A stretch of 35,170 bases of DNA from DATFKA01 sp042095835 (lineage in GTDB: Bacteria; Bacteroidota; Bacteroidia; Chitinophagales; Saprospiraceae), in NCBI GenBank assembly GCA_042095835.1, contig JBELML010000061.1:1-35170 (forward strand), in the 5' to 3' direction. Every line of letters begins with the position of its first letter. The stretch's first letter is position 1. The translations under genes were made by a program, and so were the position numbers. The notes beneath the pieces were generated by a model. The model worked only from the letters and a program-made list of their open reading frames with translations, was not told the origin of the DNA and made no database searches. Of this stretch, positions 7,682 to 16,483 are shown piece after piece.

Positions 7682-8980
7682 TCAAAAAGAAGACTCGTAA
7701 AAATCGACGATTCGCTCGTCTGTGAGAATATCTTTGGCCTTGAGGCGCTTTTTCAGAACAATACCTTCAAGTGTTCTACATCTACTTAGAGCTACGTAGG
7801 TTTGTCCGTGCTCAAATGCGCCGTTGCCCAAATCAATGATGACCTTATCAAAAGTTTTCCCTTGGGATTTGTGAATCGTAATGGCCCAAGCCAACTTTAA
7901 AGGAAATTGGGTGAACGTGCCCATTGTTTCGGAGGTGATTTTCTCTGGATTGTCAGGATCTGGTTTATACTTCAATATCTCCCAATCCATTTGAGTTAAT
8001 TCGACCGTTCTTTTGAACCCGCTCTTTTCTTCTACTTCAACTTCTATAAAATCGCTTTTTAGGGTTTTTACTTTTCCGATGGTACCGTTTACGAATTGCT
8101 TTTCGGGATCATTTTTAATAAACATGACTTGTGCTCCAATTTTCAATTTCAAGGCCGCTTCGGTCGGATAAAGGGTTTCTTTAAAAGCGCCTTTTACTGT
8201 TGCAAGGTAGGTTTGCTCCGTGGTATCCAAGCGTTTGAGCTCACGGAAGTTAATATTATTGGCTGTAGCATTTCGTGCTGTTAGCGTTATATAATAATCT
8301 TCTGCTACAAAATTGGGTAAAAAGCGTTCGTTGAGTTCATCCAAATCTTCATAGTCTACCCGATTTAATCGCACTGCTTCCAATAGCCGCAAAAAATGCC
8401 TGCTATCTTGTCGGTATACTTTCCTGAGTTCTAACATTTCCATTTCCAAATCTTCCTGAATGACTCTACTCGAAAAGAAGTAAGGAGAATCGTAGGTCAA
8501 TTGAAATTTCATTGCCTCCGCATTCGAAGATACTACCGGAGGGAGTTGAAATAAATCACCAAAAAACACCACTTGTACGCCACCAAAAGGATAAGGATTC
8601 TCACGATTGATTCTCAAGAAGTAGTCAATGTTATCCAATAGGTCTGCCCGGACCATCGATATCTCATCTATAATAAGGAGGTCTAGTTTTTTATAGAGCG
8701 ACCGCTTTCTGCGTTTTTTGATTTCACTGCGATCTAGTGGTCGCGGAGGGAAACCAAAGAAGGAATGAATGGTTTGACCTTTTACATTCAAGGCGGCAAT
8801 ACCTGTTGGTGCCAAGACTACGGTCTTTTTTCGGGTAGTATTTCTAAAAAGTTGCAGTAGGGTTGATTTTCCGGTGCCAGCTCTACCTGTTATAAAGAGA
8901 TTTCTATCTTCACGTTCGATCAAGTCAAGGGCAGCCTTGAAATCCTCACTGAGTTCTAATGGCGCTTTTCCTAGAGGCAT
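7682..8980 (-). CDS. PIF1/RecD-like ATP-dependent DNA helicase
   Basis: Superfamily 1B-type helicase of 432 residues. Walker A GRAGTGKS is at residues 32-39, followed by the PTGIAALN motif Ia near 57-65, Walker B LLIIDEISM near 101-109, and a QLPPV motif III near 147. The C-terminal motif V/VI region is HKSQGKTFDKVIIDLG ... TYVALSRCR. It lacks the N-terminal and extra domains of RecD2 and is a minimal PIF1-like core, a form common in Bacteroidota. Expected role: 5'-3' DNA unwinding in replication or repair. Its ATG overlaps the stop codon of the upstream amidohydrolase (TAATG), so translation is probably coupled, although the two functions have no obvious link. Confidence 0.9.
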   Translation of the reverse strand: MPLGKAPLELSEDFKAALDLIEREDRNLFITGRAGTGKSTLLQLFRNTTRKKTVVLAPTGIAALNVKGQTIHSFFGFPPRPLDRSEIKKRRKRSLYKKLDLLIIDEISMVRADLLDNIDYFLRINRENPYPFGGVQVVFFGDLFQLPPVVSSNAEAMKFQLTYDSPYFFSSRVIQEDLEMEMLELRKVYRQDSRHFLRLLEAVRLNRVDYEDLDELNERFLPNFVAEDYYITLTARNATANNINFRELKRLDTTEQTYLATVKGAFKETLYPTEAALKLKIGAQVMFIKNDPEKQFVNGTIGKVKTLKSDFIEVEVEEKSGFKRTVELTQMDWEILKYKPDPDNPEKITSETMGTFTQFPLKLAWAITIHKSQGKTFDKVIIDLGNGAFEHGQTYVALSRCRTLEGIVLKKRLKAKDILTDERIVDFYESSF

Positions 8981-11931
8981 TATGGTCTTTTTAATAAGGT
9001 GGTCAAATCGTGCAGCTCGCCATTAATCATGACATGATCCATAGCTTTCAAGTGCTGAATATCCTCCAGTGGGTTTTTATTTAAAATGAGCAAATCTGCA
9101 AGTTTACCCACTTCAAGACTACCTAAATCCTGATCGGCATTTAAGGCTTTAGCGGCGTTGATGGTAGCGGTTTGTAAGACTTCAAAAGGCGATAAACCTG
9201 CCTCCTGGTAACTCAGCAACTCTACATGAAAACTGAAGCCATAAGGGATAATCGGACTATCTGTTCCGGCAACTACCTGTCCTCCATTATCCTGAATGTC
9301 TTTTACCATTTTTAAAGCGCCTAGATAATCTTGCCGTCTATCTACTAGTACCTGTTTTTGTTGAGTCATTTGCTTAGCGGTGGAGAGATAAAAATCAGGC
9401 ATCAATGCCTCAACTCGGGGATCATCTAATAGCGTAGTATCTTGAGCGAGTAAATATTCGTAGGCTACATAAATGCCCGTGGTAGGCGTAAAGCTCATTT
9501 TACTGTTGGCAATTAAGGCGATCACATCTTGGTAAGCCTTGTACTGCGCACTCATTTTGGGAGAGTACCCGCGCCTGCTCGTCCCCAGGATGTGCTCCAT
9601 GCCATCAATACCAAAACCCGTTGCTGGATAGAGTTCGTGAGAACTGACAGGAATGCCTATTTCATGCGCTTTTTCAACAATTTGACGTTGCTGTTGATCG
9701 GGTAGCCGTACGTAGGTCTTGATGAGGTCAAAATCGAGCTGTTCTGCTCTTCCCAATTCTAAAGTGATTTGACCAGAATCTTGTAAGGCCGTAGCACCTC
9801 CATAATAAATCCGGCTACCATCAAAAGGAGAACCTGTATAAAATATCCTTGCCCCCAAGGCCCTGCCAGCCTGGATAGCCTCCCTCCTATTCAAGGCATC
9901 ATAAGGATCTGAAGCCGGATCTCTGGTAGTTGTTATACCCCATGCCAGCCAGGTACGGCCTAGCTTTTCGCCTTCCCAACTGCCTTGGTGGGAGTGCGCA
10001 TTTATTAGCCCTGGAACGATATATTGTTTTGTAGCGTCTATGACTTCATCCGCTCTTTCCAGATTCTTGGGGTCTCTAGGCAATATGTCAAGGATTCGAT
10101 TATTGGCAATCAGGATATCTACATCTTTTTGTAACCGGCCCGATATACCATCAATGAAATATCCTGCTTGGAGGAGTTTGGTATTTTCAGGAGCTATTCG
10201 ATCTCGAGTCAAGTCTATTGGAAAGGCAGTGATTTCTTTGGTCTCTACGTTGATTTTCTGCAAGCGATCAGTAGCAATGTATAAAATCTCTTTACTATCC
10301 CCACTCCAGGAAGGAGCATCCGCTAGATGATCGGTCAATAATATGGGATCAGCTGTTTTTTGACCAAATTGATCAACTGGAATCATCCAAAGTTTACTTG
10401 CTGAAATGGCGGCAAGATATTTTCCATCAGGAGACCATTCTGGGCCATTGTACCCACGGACACCTACTGAGAAATGAGACAAGCCCCTCAAACTGGTTCT
10501 TTCTCCAGAATCGATATTCGTATAAATCACGCGATTCACTCCCTCGCGGTACTTCTTGGAAAAAGGTTGTAGAGTACTAATCGCTATTTGACTACCATCT
10601 GGCGACCAAGTGGGCTGCCCCACACTACTACTGATAAATCCACCAACTAGCTTAATACTGCCGTCTTCAACCTGGATATAGCCAATGCGCCCTCCTCGTG
10701 GTCCATAGCTAAGCGAAAAAGCAATTCGCTGCCCATCTGGCGACCAGGCTAATCCACCAATGGAACCATCTAAGTCGGTCAGCATTTCGGTTTGCTTGGT
10801 TTCAAGATTATAGAGGTAGACACTAAAGGCGCCACTCTTATCACTCAGAAATGCCAATTGCTTTTGATCAGATGACCAAGCTGGGGCCATTTCTACGTAG
10901 GGATCGTTGGTGATCTGCTGGGTTTCACCTACTGAATTGACGATCCATAAATCCTTGAGCATAACTAGCGCAACTTGCTGAGCATCAGGAGAAAGCTTTG
11001 GCATAAACAATCCCTTAATAGGGAGTTGCGTTGATGCTTGAAAATCTCTTTTTTTAGTAGAATAGGCTGGTCTATTGAGCGGTATCTGGAGTTGGAATGG
11101 AACTTCTTGTATAGCTGAACCACCCTGATTACTTAATATTTTTCCATTCGCAGTATAGAAATAAGTATTGTCATCTAGCCAAGAAACGGGAAATGGGAAT
11201 AAGTCTTGCTGAGCAGTGTTCCCATCCACAACTTCATTTCCATCGGCAGCTAAAAAGACCAACTGTTGATCCTTTTGAAAGGATAGTAAACTGCCATTTG
11301 GACTCCAACTCAAAGCGCCTAGCTGGTCCTCGGTACGATAAATCAATTCGTCTTGGTGGACGATTCCAGCTTGATCTGGAGTATTATCAATATAGCTATA
11401 GGAGCCATCTGGATGCCAGGCAGGATCGAATTGATCAAAGGGACGATCGCTGAGATTTTTCAATTCCTCTTGAGAGAAACTATACTGCCATACATCGTAG
11501 TTGCCTGAGCGGTCAGAAGCAAATAATAGCTGCTCTCCGTCTGGCGACCAAGTTGGGGAGCGATCATCATAAGGCCCATCCGTTATTTGCTGAATGGCTT
11601 TGGAGGCGACCTCTATGGTGTAGATATTCCAAACGCCATCCCAATATGCTTGAAAAGCAATGCGTCGCCCGTCTGGCGACCAAGATGGTTGCCTAGCATT
11701 TCCATAAGGATCAGTAATAGCTTGAGCTGGTTTAGAGGCGTTTATATCTTGCATCCAAAGCCTTCCTAAAACATCAAAAACAATTCGATCGCTATTAGGA
11801 GATACCTGTACCGCAAAATTGGTCCCTTCCTCGATGCTTACTTGAACTTGCTTATCATTAGCCTGATCTTTTTGGCAATGTTGAAGCAGAAGAGCCAGCA
11901 AACCTACATATAGGATTCTGTAAAATGACAT
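8980..11931 (-). CDS. Lipoprotein with TolB/PD40-type beta-propeller and C-terminal amidohydrolase
   Basis: 983 residues. Signal peptide with lipobox ending at C19 (LLLQHC). Residues about 40-590 contain many WSPDG-type PD40 blades (for example SWSPDGRRIAF, TWSPDGEQLLF, EWSPDGKYLA), the TolB/dipeptidyl-peptidase-like propeller. Residues about 600-980 are a metal-dependent amidohydrolase: VPGLINAHSH with H646 and H648, a second His in SSHELYP, GMEHILG, GTDSPI with the catalytic Asp, and the family-typical ending LEVGKLADLLIL. Expected to hydrolyse a C-N bond (imidazolonepropionase/prolidase-like branch) in the periplasm or on the outer membrane; the substrate is unknown. The propeller-amidohydrolase combination is known in Bacteroidota and Proteobacteria. 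The stop codon overlaps the helicase start. Confidence 0.9.
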   Translation of the reverse strand: MSFYRILYVGLLALLLQHCQKDQANDKQVQVSIEEGTNFAVQVSPNSDRIVFDVLGRLWMQDINASKPAQAITDPYGNARQPSWSPDGRRIAFQAYWDGVWNIYTIEVASKAIQQITDGPYDDRSPTWSPDGEQLLFASDRSGNYDVWQYSFSQEELKNLSDRPFDQFDPAWHPDGSYSYIDNTPDQAGIVHQDELIYRTEDQLGALSWSPNGSLLSFQKDQQLVFLAADGNEVVDGNTAQQDLFPFPVSWLDDNTYFYTANGKILSNQGGSAIQEVPFQLQIPLNRPAYSTKKRDFQASTQLPIKGLFMPKLSPDAQQVALVMLKDLWIVNSVGETQQITNDPYVEMAPAWSSDQKQLAFLSDKSGAFSVYLYNLETKQTEMLTDLDGSIGGLAWSPDGQRIAFSLSYGPRGGRIGYIQVEDGSIKLVGGFISSSVGQPTWSPDGSQIAISTLQPFSKKYREGVNRVIYTNIDSGERTSLRGLSHFSVGVRGYNGPEWSPDGKYLAAISASKLWMIPVDQFGQKTADPILLTDHLADAPSWSGDSKEILYIATDRLQKINVETKEITAFPIDLTRDRIAPENTKLLQAGYFIDGISGRLQKDVDILIANNRILDILPRDPKNLERADEVIDATKQYIVPGLINAHSHQGSWEGEKLGRTWLAWGITTTRDPASDPYDALNRREAIQAGRALGARIFYTGSPFDGSRIYYGGATALQDSGQITLELGRAEQLDFDLIKTYVRLPDQQQRQIVEKAHEIGIPVSSHELYPATGFGIDGMEHILGTSRRGYSPKMSAQYKAYQDVIALIANSKMSFTPTTGIYVAYEYLLAQDTTLLDDPRVEALMPDFYLSTAKQMTQQKQVLVDRRQDYLGALKMVKDIQDNGGQVVAGTDSPIIPYGFSFHVELLSYQEAGLSPFEVLQTATINAAKALNADQDLGSLEVGKLADLLILNKNPLEDIQHLKAMDHVMINGELHDLTTLLKRP

Positions 11932-12002
11932 AAAGCGCGTTTCCTGGAAAAGTAATAAAACCCTAGGGAATACAGAAAGGAAAGCTCATTTAATCAAGTA
12001 TA

Positions 12003-12671
12003 TTATGACCACCAAGTTTCTATTTTCTTACGATCACCTAGCCATAAAAACCCAATTAACCAAAGTAAAAATACCACAGCAAAGACAAGGCCCGGAGCAC
12101 TGAGGTAGGGCACCATCCGAATGGGGCCATCTAGGTTTTGTGGCGCGTAAGTATTGGTGATTTCGTACAGTAATATACCTCTCAACTTGAGCGTGATCAG
12201 AAAAATCAATAAAAAGGAGGAACCTACAATAAGGAGCGTTTTCCTAATCCATTGGATAGGACTAAACAAAAACAGTAGGACGAGCAAGATGACGGGCATA
12301 GCGAATAACTCCCGAATCCGCACCTGCATTTTATTGAAGGGTAATTGAATAGCCTGCTGGTTTTGAAGTTGATTCTGAGCAATATAAGCTTTGATCTCTT
12401 CATTTTTCAAAAAGGCAATTGTGAGCAGATTATCCTTTTCTACTCTGGGGTTTGCAGCTACGGTGGCTATGTCATAATTAGGAAAAGCGTTTTCTAAGAC
12501 CGTTTGCGTAGCTTCTCTAACGGCAAAATCTAGTGGCCTAACCGTCCCTGGCAAATAGGTCAAACCAAGGATGCCAAAATAAAGGATGGCGATACCCAAT
12601 AAATAAAGCGCAATACGCAAAATTGGGCTCATGCCTTTACCAGCTGCTTTCTTCTTATCCATTCTACCCAT
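12003..12671 (-). CDS. Exosortase-associated integral membrane protein
   Basis: 222 residues with four predicted membrane helices (about 16-37, 124-138, 145-162, 193-211). A large extracytoplasmic segment (about 40-120) separates the first two helices and contains no catalytic signature that I recognise. The gene overlaps the 3' end of the exosortase gene by 43 bases (34 if the internal ATG at residue 4 is used), a tight arrangement that implies co-translation and joint function. I recall that some Bacteroidota exosortases (the XrtX-like group) are paired with a dedicated membrane protein of this size, and this gene is a good candidate for that role. Assignment rests mainly on context. Confidence 0.7.
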   Translation of the reverse strand: MGRMDKKKAAGKGMSPILRIALYLLGIAILYFGILGLTYLPGTVRPLDFAVREATQTVLENAFPNYDIATVAANPRVEKDNLLTIAFLKNEEIKAYIAQNQLQNQQAIQLPFNKMQVRIRELFAMPVILLVLLFLFSPIQWIRKTLLIVGSSFLLIFLITLKLRGILLYEITNTYAPQNLDGPIRMVPYLSAPGLVFAVVFLLWLIGFLWLGDRKKIETWWS

Positions 12672-13204
12672 AATAACAAAATAAGGATGCTTGATAAAGA
12701 GTATAAAATAAATCCAACATTATGGTGAGCAAACTCAAAATAATCAGGTTGCTTAACCCCTACATAAAATAATAATATAATCCTTAGATGATTTATAAAA
12801 AAAAGGGCCAAGGTCCCCACGAGTAATCCTCTCCATTTGTATTTAAAAGCTACTGGAAAGACCAAGATAGCTGCCAAGAAAATAATCATCCCTTCCAAGC
12901 CGTCGCAGCCTCGAATAAGGGTATAAGAAAATTTAGGAGAAGATACGATAGTTCCTCTTAAAGCAAGTGGACTTTCAAAGACATTGAGCAAGTTATAGCT
13001 AACCCAAGCTTGAAAATTCAGGAAGGCCGGATTGATAAATTTATCATAAAAGCCAGAATAGTAAAACAGGTAGAATCCTAGTATCACTAAAGCATACGCA
13101 CCCGCAAATCGAATGATTCTTTTTTGTTTCTTATTCACTGTTGAGGTATTTGTCGTCGCAAAAATAGTACTATCCTGGGTTTTTACTAGCACAAACGGTG
13201 CCAT
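12629..13204 (-). CDS. Exosortase/archaeosortase family transpeptidase
   Basis: Polytopic inner-membrane cysteine protease/transpeptidase. The three family signatures are present: RGCDGLEG with the catalytic Cys (C100, counted from the ATG at 13204), NHLRI with the Arg (R141), and FAHHNVG with the His (H160/H161), each at the edge of a hydrophobic helix as expected. About seven hydrophobic segments fill 191 residues, the compact Bacteroidota form rather than the larger proteobacterial EpsH type. A TTG at 13213 could extend the protein by three residues; the ATG is preferred. Exosortases cleave C-terminal sorting tails of exported proteins and transfer them to an acceptor. No PEP-CTERM-like tail is visible among the proteins in this window. 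It overlaps its membrane partner downstream. Confidence 0.88.
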   Translation of the reverse strand: MAPFVLVKTQDSTIFATTNTSTVNKKQKRIIRFAGAYALVILGFYLFYYSGFYDKFINPAFLNFQAWVSYNLLNVFESPLALRGTIVSSPKFSYTLIRGCDGLEGMIIFLAAILVFPVAFKYKWRGLLVGTLALFFINHLRIILLFYVGVKQPDYFEFAHHNVGFILYSLSSILILLLWVEWIRRKQLVKA

Positions 13205-13302
13205 TCTTCTCAAGAAATCAGAAACTCTCAGATATAAAAGTAGGTCTCATAAATAGAAAAGTATATTTTTACGGCCATAAAACAGAACAAACAAATTAAT
13301 CC

Positions 13303-14508
13303 ATGACCACAGCTACTATGCAATTATCAGAAAGAATGAGTCGCATGGCCGAATCGGCTACACTGCGCATGGCACAATTAGCCAGAGATGTTCGTGCCCA
13401 AGGTCACGATGTTATCAGTTTAAGTATCGGAGAACCTGATTTCGATACACCAAACCACATTAAAGAAGCGGCAAAAAAAGCCTTAGATGATGGTTTTACA
13501 AAATATACACCCGTACCGGGTTTGCCTGTTCTCAGAGAAGCCATTTGTACAAAACTTAAAAGAGATAATGGTATCGAAGTGACCCCAAATCAAGTGGTGG
13601 TTTCTAATGGTGCCAAACAGTCTATCGCTAATATTTTCCTTGCCTTACTGAATCCTGGCGATGAAGTCATCATATTAGCCCCTTACTGGGTTTCCTACTC
13701 GGAAATCGTAAAATTGGCTGAGGGTAAACCCGTGATTTTGGCTGCTGATATTGAAGATGATTATAAAGTGACGGCTGATCAGCTAGCTGCAGCAATTACA
13801 GATCGTACCAAGGCGGTATTGTTTTCTTCTCCATGCAATCCTACAGGATCAGTTTATACAGAGAAGGAGCTTAAAAGCTTAGCTGCTGTAGTAGCTAAGC
13901 ATGACAATATCCATATTGTTGCTGATGAAATTTATGAATATATCAACTTCACCGACAAGCATGTGAGTATGGGATCTTTTCCCGAGGTGGCAGATCGCGT
14001 GATCACGGTGAATGGTTTTTCTAAAGGATTTGCTATGACCGGTTGGCGTCTAGGTTATATCGCCGCTCCGCTATGGATTGCCAAAGCCTGTGCGAAAATC
14101 CAAGGTCAGGTTACTTCTGGTGCAACTGCTTTCGGGCAGGTAGCTGGTGCTCATGCCCTACTTTCGGATATGACACCAACCCACCAAATGCGGGAGGCTT
14201 TTTTGAAAAGAAGAGATATGGTCATTGATCTACTTGGAGCCATTCCAGGAGTAAAGGTAAATGAACCAAAGGGGGCCTTTTATATCTTCCCAGATATCAG
14301 TGCTATTTTCGGGAAAAAATACGAAGGTGGTGTGATTGCCAATGCAGATGATTTCTGCGAGTACCTTTTAAATACGGTATATGTGGCAGTGGTTACTGGT
14401 AGCGCTTTTGGTGCGCCCAACTGCTTCCGCTTATCTTATGCTGCATCTGAGGAGCAGTTAAAAGATGCCATTGCTAGAATTAGCAAAGCCGTTGCCGCTT
14501 TAAGCTAA
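13303..14508 (+). CDS. aspC: Aspartate aminotransferase (PLP, class I fold type)
   Basis: 401 residues, the normal length for subgroup I-beta aspartate/prephenate aminotransferases. Visible motifs: SIGEPDFDTP near the N-terminus, YTPVPG (the substrate-lid region), APYWVSY, SPCNPTG with the cofactor-contacting Asn, DEIYEY with the Asp and Tyr that hold PLP, SKGFAMTGWRLGY with the Schiff-base lysine K241, and the C-terminal FRLSYA with the substrate-carboxylate Arg. It transfers the amino group between aspartate and 2-oxoglutarate in the cytosol; some members also act on prephenate. The ATG at 13303 is used; an internal ATG at 13318 is possible. Monocistronic: divergent from the exosortase and followed by a strong terminator. 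Confidence 0.93.
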   Translation: MTTATMQLSERMSRMAESATLRMAQLARDVRAQGHDVISLSIGEPDFDTPNHIKEAAKKALDDGFTKYTPVPGLPVLREAICTKLKRDNGIEVTPNQVVVSNGAKQSIANIFLALLNPGDEVIILAPYWVSYSEIVKLAEGKPVILAADIEDDYKVTADQLAAAITDRTKAVLFSSPCNPTGSVYTEKELKSLAAVVAKHDNIHIVADEIYEYINFTDKHVSMGSFPEVADRVITVNGFSKGFAMTGWRLGYIAAPLWIAKACAKIQGQVTSGATAFGQVAGAHALLSDMTPTHQMREAFLKRRDMVIDLLGAIPGVKVNEPKGAFYIFPDISAIFGKKYEGGVIANADDFCEYLLNTVYVAVVTGSAFGAPNCFRLSYAASEEQLKDAIARISKAVAALS

Positions 14509-14578
14509 AAAAATAGAGAATGGACTCCCCTCCCCTTTCTCCCTCGCGTGTAGGGGAAAATCTTTTGGAGGAAATCTA

Positions 14579-14622
14579 AAATCATGGCGAGCGTACTTTT
14601 CTTGCCATGATTTCAAATTTTT
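14579..14622 (+). terminator. Rho-independent terminator of the aminotransferase gene
   Basis: Inverted repeat AAATCATGGCGAG (14579-14591) / CTTGCCATGATTT (14601-14613), 13 pairs including one G-U, with a 9-base loop. It is followed by CAAATTTTT (14614-14622). It starts 71 bases after the aminotransferase stop codon. Confidence 0.8.
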
Positions 14623-14761
14623 AGGATCTAATTTAAATTTTAAAAATAAAATAGTGCGGAAACCCTAAATGAGTACAATATTTTTATAAAAATTCAACAA
14701 CAAACACCTCTACATTACTTATCCATCCTTGCCTACCAGGGATAAAACTTAGGACCAGCAG

Positions 14762-15268
14762 ATGAATCTATTTGAGCAATTCCGAAAGATTAAGACCTTC
14801 ATTTTTGATGTAGATGGGGTACTAACCAATTCTACTGTTTTGGTCCTAGAAGATGGTAAGCTACTCCGATCGATGAGTATAAGAGACGGCTACGCCATTA
14901 AATTAGCTATTCAAAAAGGCTATCGGGTATGTATTATTACAGGTGGAAAATCAGAAGGCGTCAAAATCAGATTGGAGAATCTGGGTGTGAAAGACATCTA
15001 CTTGGGACAATCTGAAAAGATGGAGGCTTTTGAGGAATATCTTTATGCCTATGATTTAAAAGCTGATGAAATACTGTACATGGGAGATGATCTTCCGGAT
15101 TATCCCGTAATGCGAAGAGTAGGTATTGCTGCCTGCCCTAAAGATGCTGCTCCTGAAATTCTTGAATTCGCCAACTACGTATCTACTGCTAATGGAGGCG
15201 ACGGATGCGCTAGAGATGTGATTGAAAAAGTATTAAGGGTTAAATCCAATTGGCAAGCCCCCGAGTAG
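14762..15268 (+). CDS. kdsC: 3-deoxy-D-manno-octulosonate 8-phosphate phosphatase (HAD family)
   Basis: Removes phosphate from KDO-8-phosphate in the pathway to lipid A inner-core KDO; cytosolic, tetrameric in characterised members. At 168 residues it has the standard cap-less C0 HAD length. Motif I FDVDGVLT holds the nucleophile D16 and general acid/base D18, motif II is the T60 in IITGG, and motif IV is GDDLPDYPVM with D109, D110 and D113. The SIRDGYAIKLA segment and the C-terminal tail are KdsC-specific. The stop codon is directly followed by the ATG of the prenyltransferase (TAGATG), so the two genes form one transcription unit. Confidence 0.93.
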   Translation: MNLFEQFRKIKTFIFDVDGVLTNSTVLVLEDGKLLRSMSIRDGYAIKLAIQKGYRVCIITGGKSEGVKIRLENLGVKDIYLGQSEKMEAFEEYLYAYDLKADEILYMGDDLPDYPVMRRVGIAACPKDAAPEILEFANYVSTANGGDGCARDVIEKVLRVKSNWQAPE

Positions 15269-16195
15269 ATGATAGCTTATTTGAAACTGATCCGTTTTCC
15301 TAATCTATTGATTGTAGGTCTGACTCAATATCTGATTTACTTCCAGCTGCTTATTCCAAGTCTTCAAATCATCTGTGAGCAACCGAGTTTAGGCATCTAC
15401 CACTTCAGCTTATTGGTACTTATAACGATACTACTGACCGCCAATGGCTACATCATTAACGACCTTTTAGATCAAAAGAGTGACGCGATTAATAAGCCTG
15501 ATAAAAACTTAATTGCCAGCAGCATAGCTGAGCGCAATGTGACTTGGCTTTATCTTTTTTTCACCATTTTAGGCTTTCTTCTAGCTATTATTTTGGCTCT
15601 TTCTCTGCATAAGCAGCAATGGTTGTTTTTATATCCAGCTGCTCAATTATTGCTATTTTGGTATAGCTACTCTTTCAAAAAAAAGCCTTTAATAGGGAAT
15701 ATCGTTGTGGCATTATTTTGTGCTGGAGTAGCCGGTATTATTTTTATTGCAGAGTCCGCTCCACTTGAACAGCTAAGTATACAACGGCCGGCTATTTACT
15801 ATAAGTTTTCTTTCCTACTCCTGTGGTACATGGCTTTTGCCTTTTTAGGTACTCTGATTAGGGAAATTGTAAAAGATATCGAGGATATCGAAGGTGATCT
15901 TGCAGATGGGTGTGCCACCGCCCCTATCGTTTGGGGTGTTGCTACAGCAAAAGGCATTGCTTTGGGGCTATCTTTTCTTTTAATCTCTTTGCTTTTCTAC
16001 CAACTCAAGGTATTTAGCGAGTACTTCAATAATTTAGTTTTCTATTATAGTATTTTTTCTATACTCCTACCATTTTTATTCAATTCCTTATTATTGATAG
16101 GAGCAAGAAGCAATAAGCTATTTCACATAGTGAGTCAGGTCTTAAAGTTTATCCTTCTTGCAGGAGTAATGCTTATTTTTTTTGTAAAAATTTAG
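15269..16195 (+). CDS. UbiA-family prenyltransferase (geranylgeranylglycerol-phosphate geranylgeranyltransferase-like)
   Basis: 308 residues, about eight to nine membrane helices. Both Asp-rich, Mg-diphosphate-binding motifs of the UbiA family are present: NDLLDQKSD (N64-D72) and DIEDIEGD (D203-D210). The enzyme joins a prenyl diphosphate to an acceptor within the inner membrane. In Bacteroidota, homologues in this position are annotated as geranylgeranylglycerol-phosphate geranylgeranyltransferases, an annotation derived from archaeal lipid enzymes; the true acceptor here cannot be read from the sequence. It abuts kdsC with zero spacing. Many Bacteroidota genomes have maf next in this order; here maf is 14 kb away (30194). 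Confidence 0.88.
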   Translation: MIAYLKLIRFPNLLIVGLTQYLIYFQLLIPSLQIICEQPSLGIYHFSLLVLITILLTANGYIINDLLDQKSDAINKPDKNLIASSIAERNVTWLYLFFTILGFLLAIILALSLHKQQWLFLYPAAQLLLFWYSYSFKKKPLIGNIVVALFCAGVAGIIFIAESAPLEQLSIQRPAIYYKFSFLLLWYMAFAFLGTLIREIVKDIEDIEGDLADGCATAPIVWGVATAKGIALGLSFLLISLLFYQLKVFSEYFNNLVFYYSIFSILLPFLFNSLLLIGARSNKLFHIVSQVLKFILLAGVMLIFFVKI

Positions 16196-16305
16196 TAGAA
16201 AATAAATTACTCCTTACCGTATTTAACAGCAACTTTTGATCTATCTGTATAGTTATAGCTTGACTACCCAAAGTTAATTTTAATGAAGCCTTGGTTCTTT
16301 AAAAT

Positions 16306-16349
16306 CCGTACCATTGAATTGATTATTCTTAAAAGAGCTAATGGTACGG
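16306..16349. repeat. Perfect inverted repeat in the ubiA / efflux operon intergenic region
   Basis: CCGTACCATT (16306-16315) and AATGGTACGG (16340-16349) are exact complements, 24 bases apart. This is in the 288-base convergent gap (16196-16483), which otherwise holds no gene. The loop is long for a terminator and no T run directly follows; TTTTTATT comes 23 bases later. It could be a weak bidirectional terminator, a protein-binding site or the remnant of an inserted element. Confidence 0.5.
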
Positions 16350-16483
16350 CTTGACTTTTGAGTGAGCCCTTTTTATTAGCTTTTCTACCTTTTTATTGAC
16401 CTTGTAGCCACTCATTGCACTAAGTTTTTAGCGCAAGTTATTCGTTTTCCGTATCTTCTCTCAAGTATCTTATAGCACTAATT

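Noticed and set aside
16283..16354. 23-codon plus-strand frame after ubiA
   Set aside because: Consists largely of the inverted repeat; no ribosome binding site and no protein-like features.
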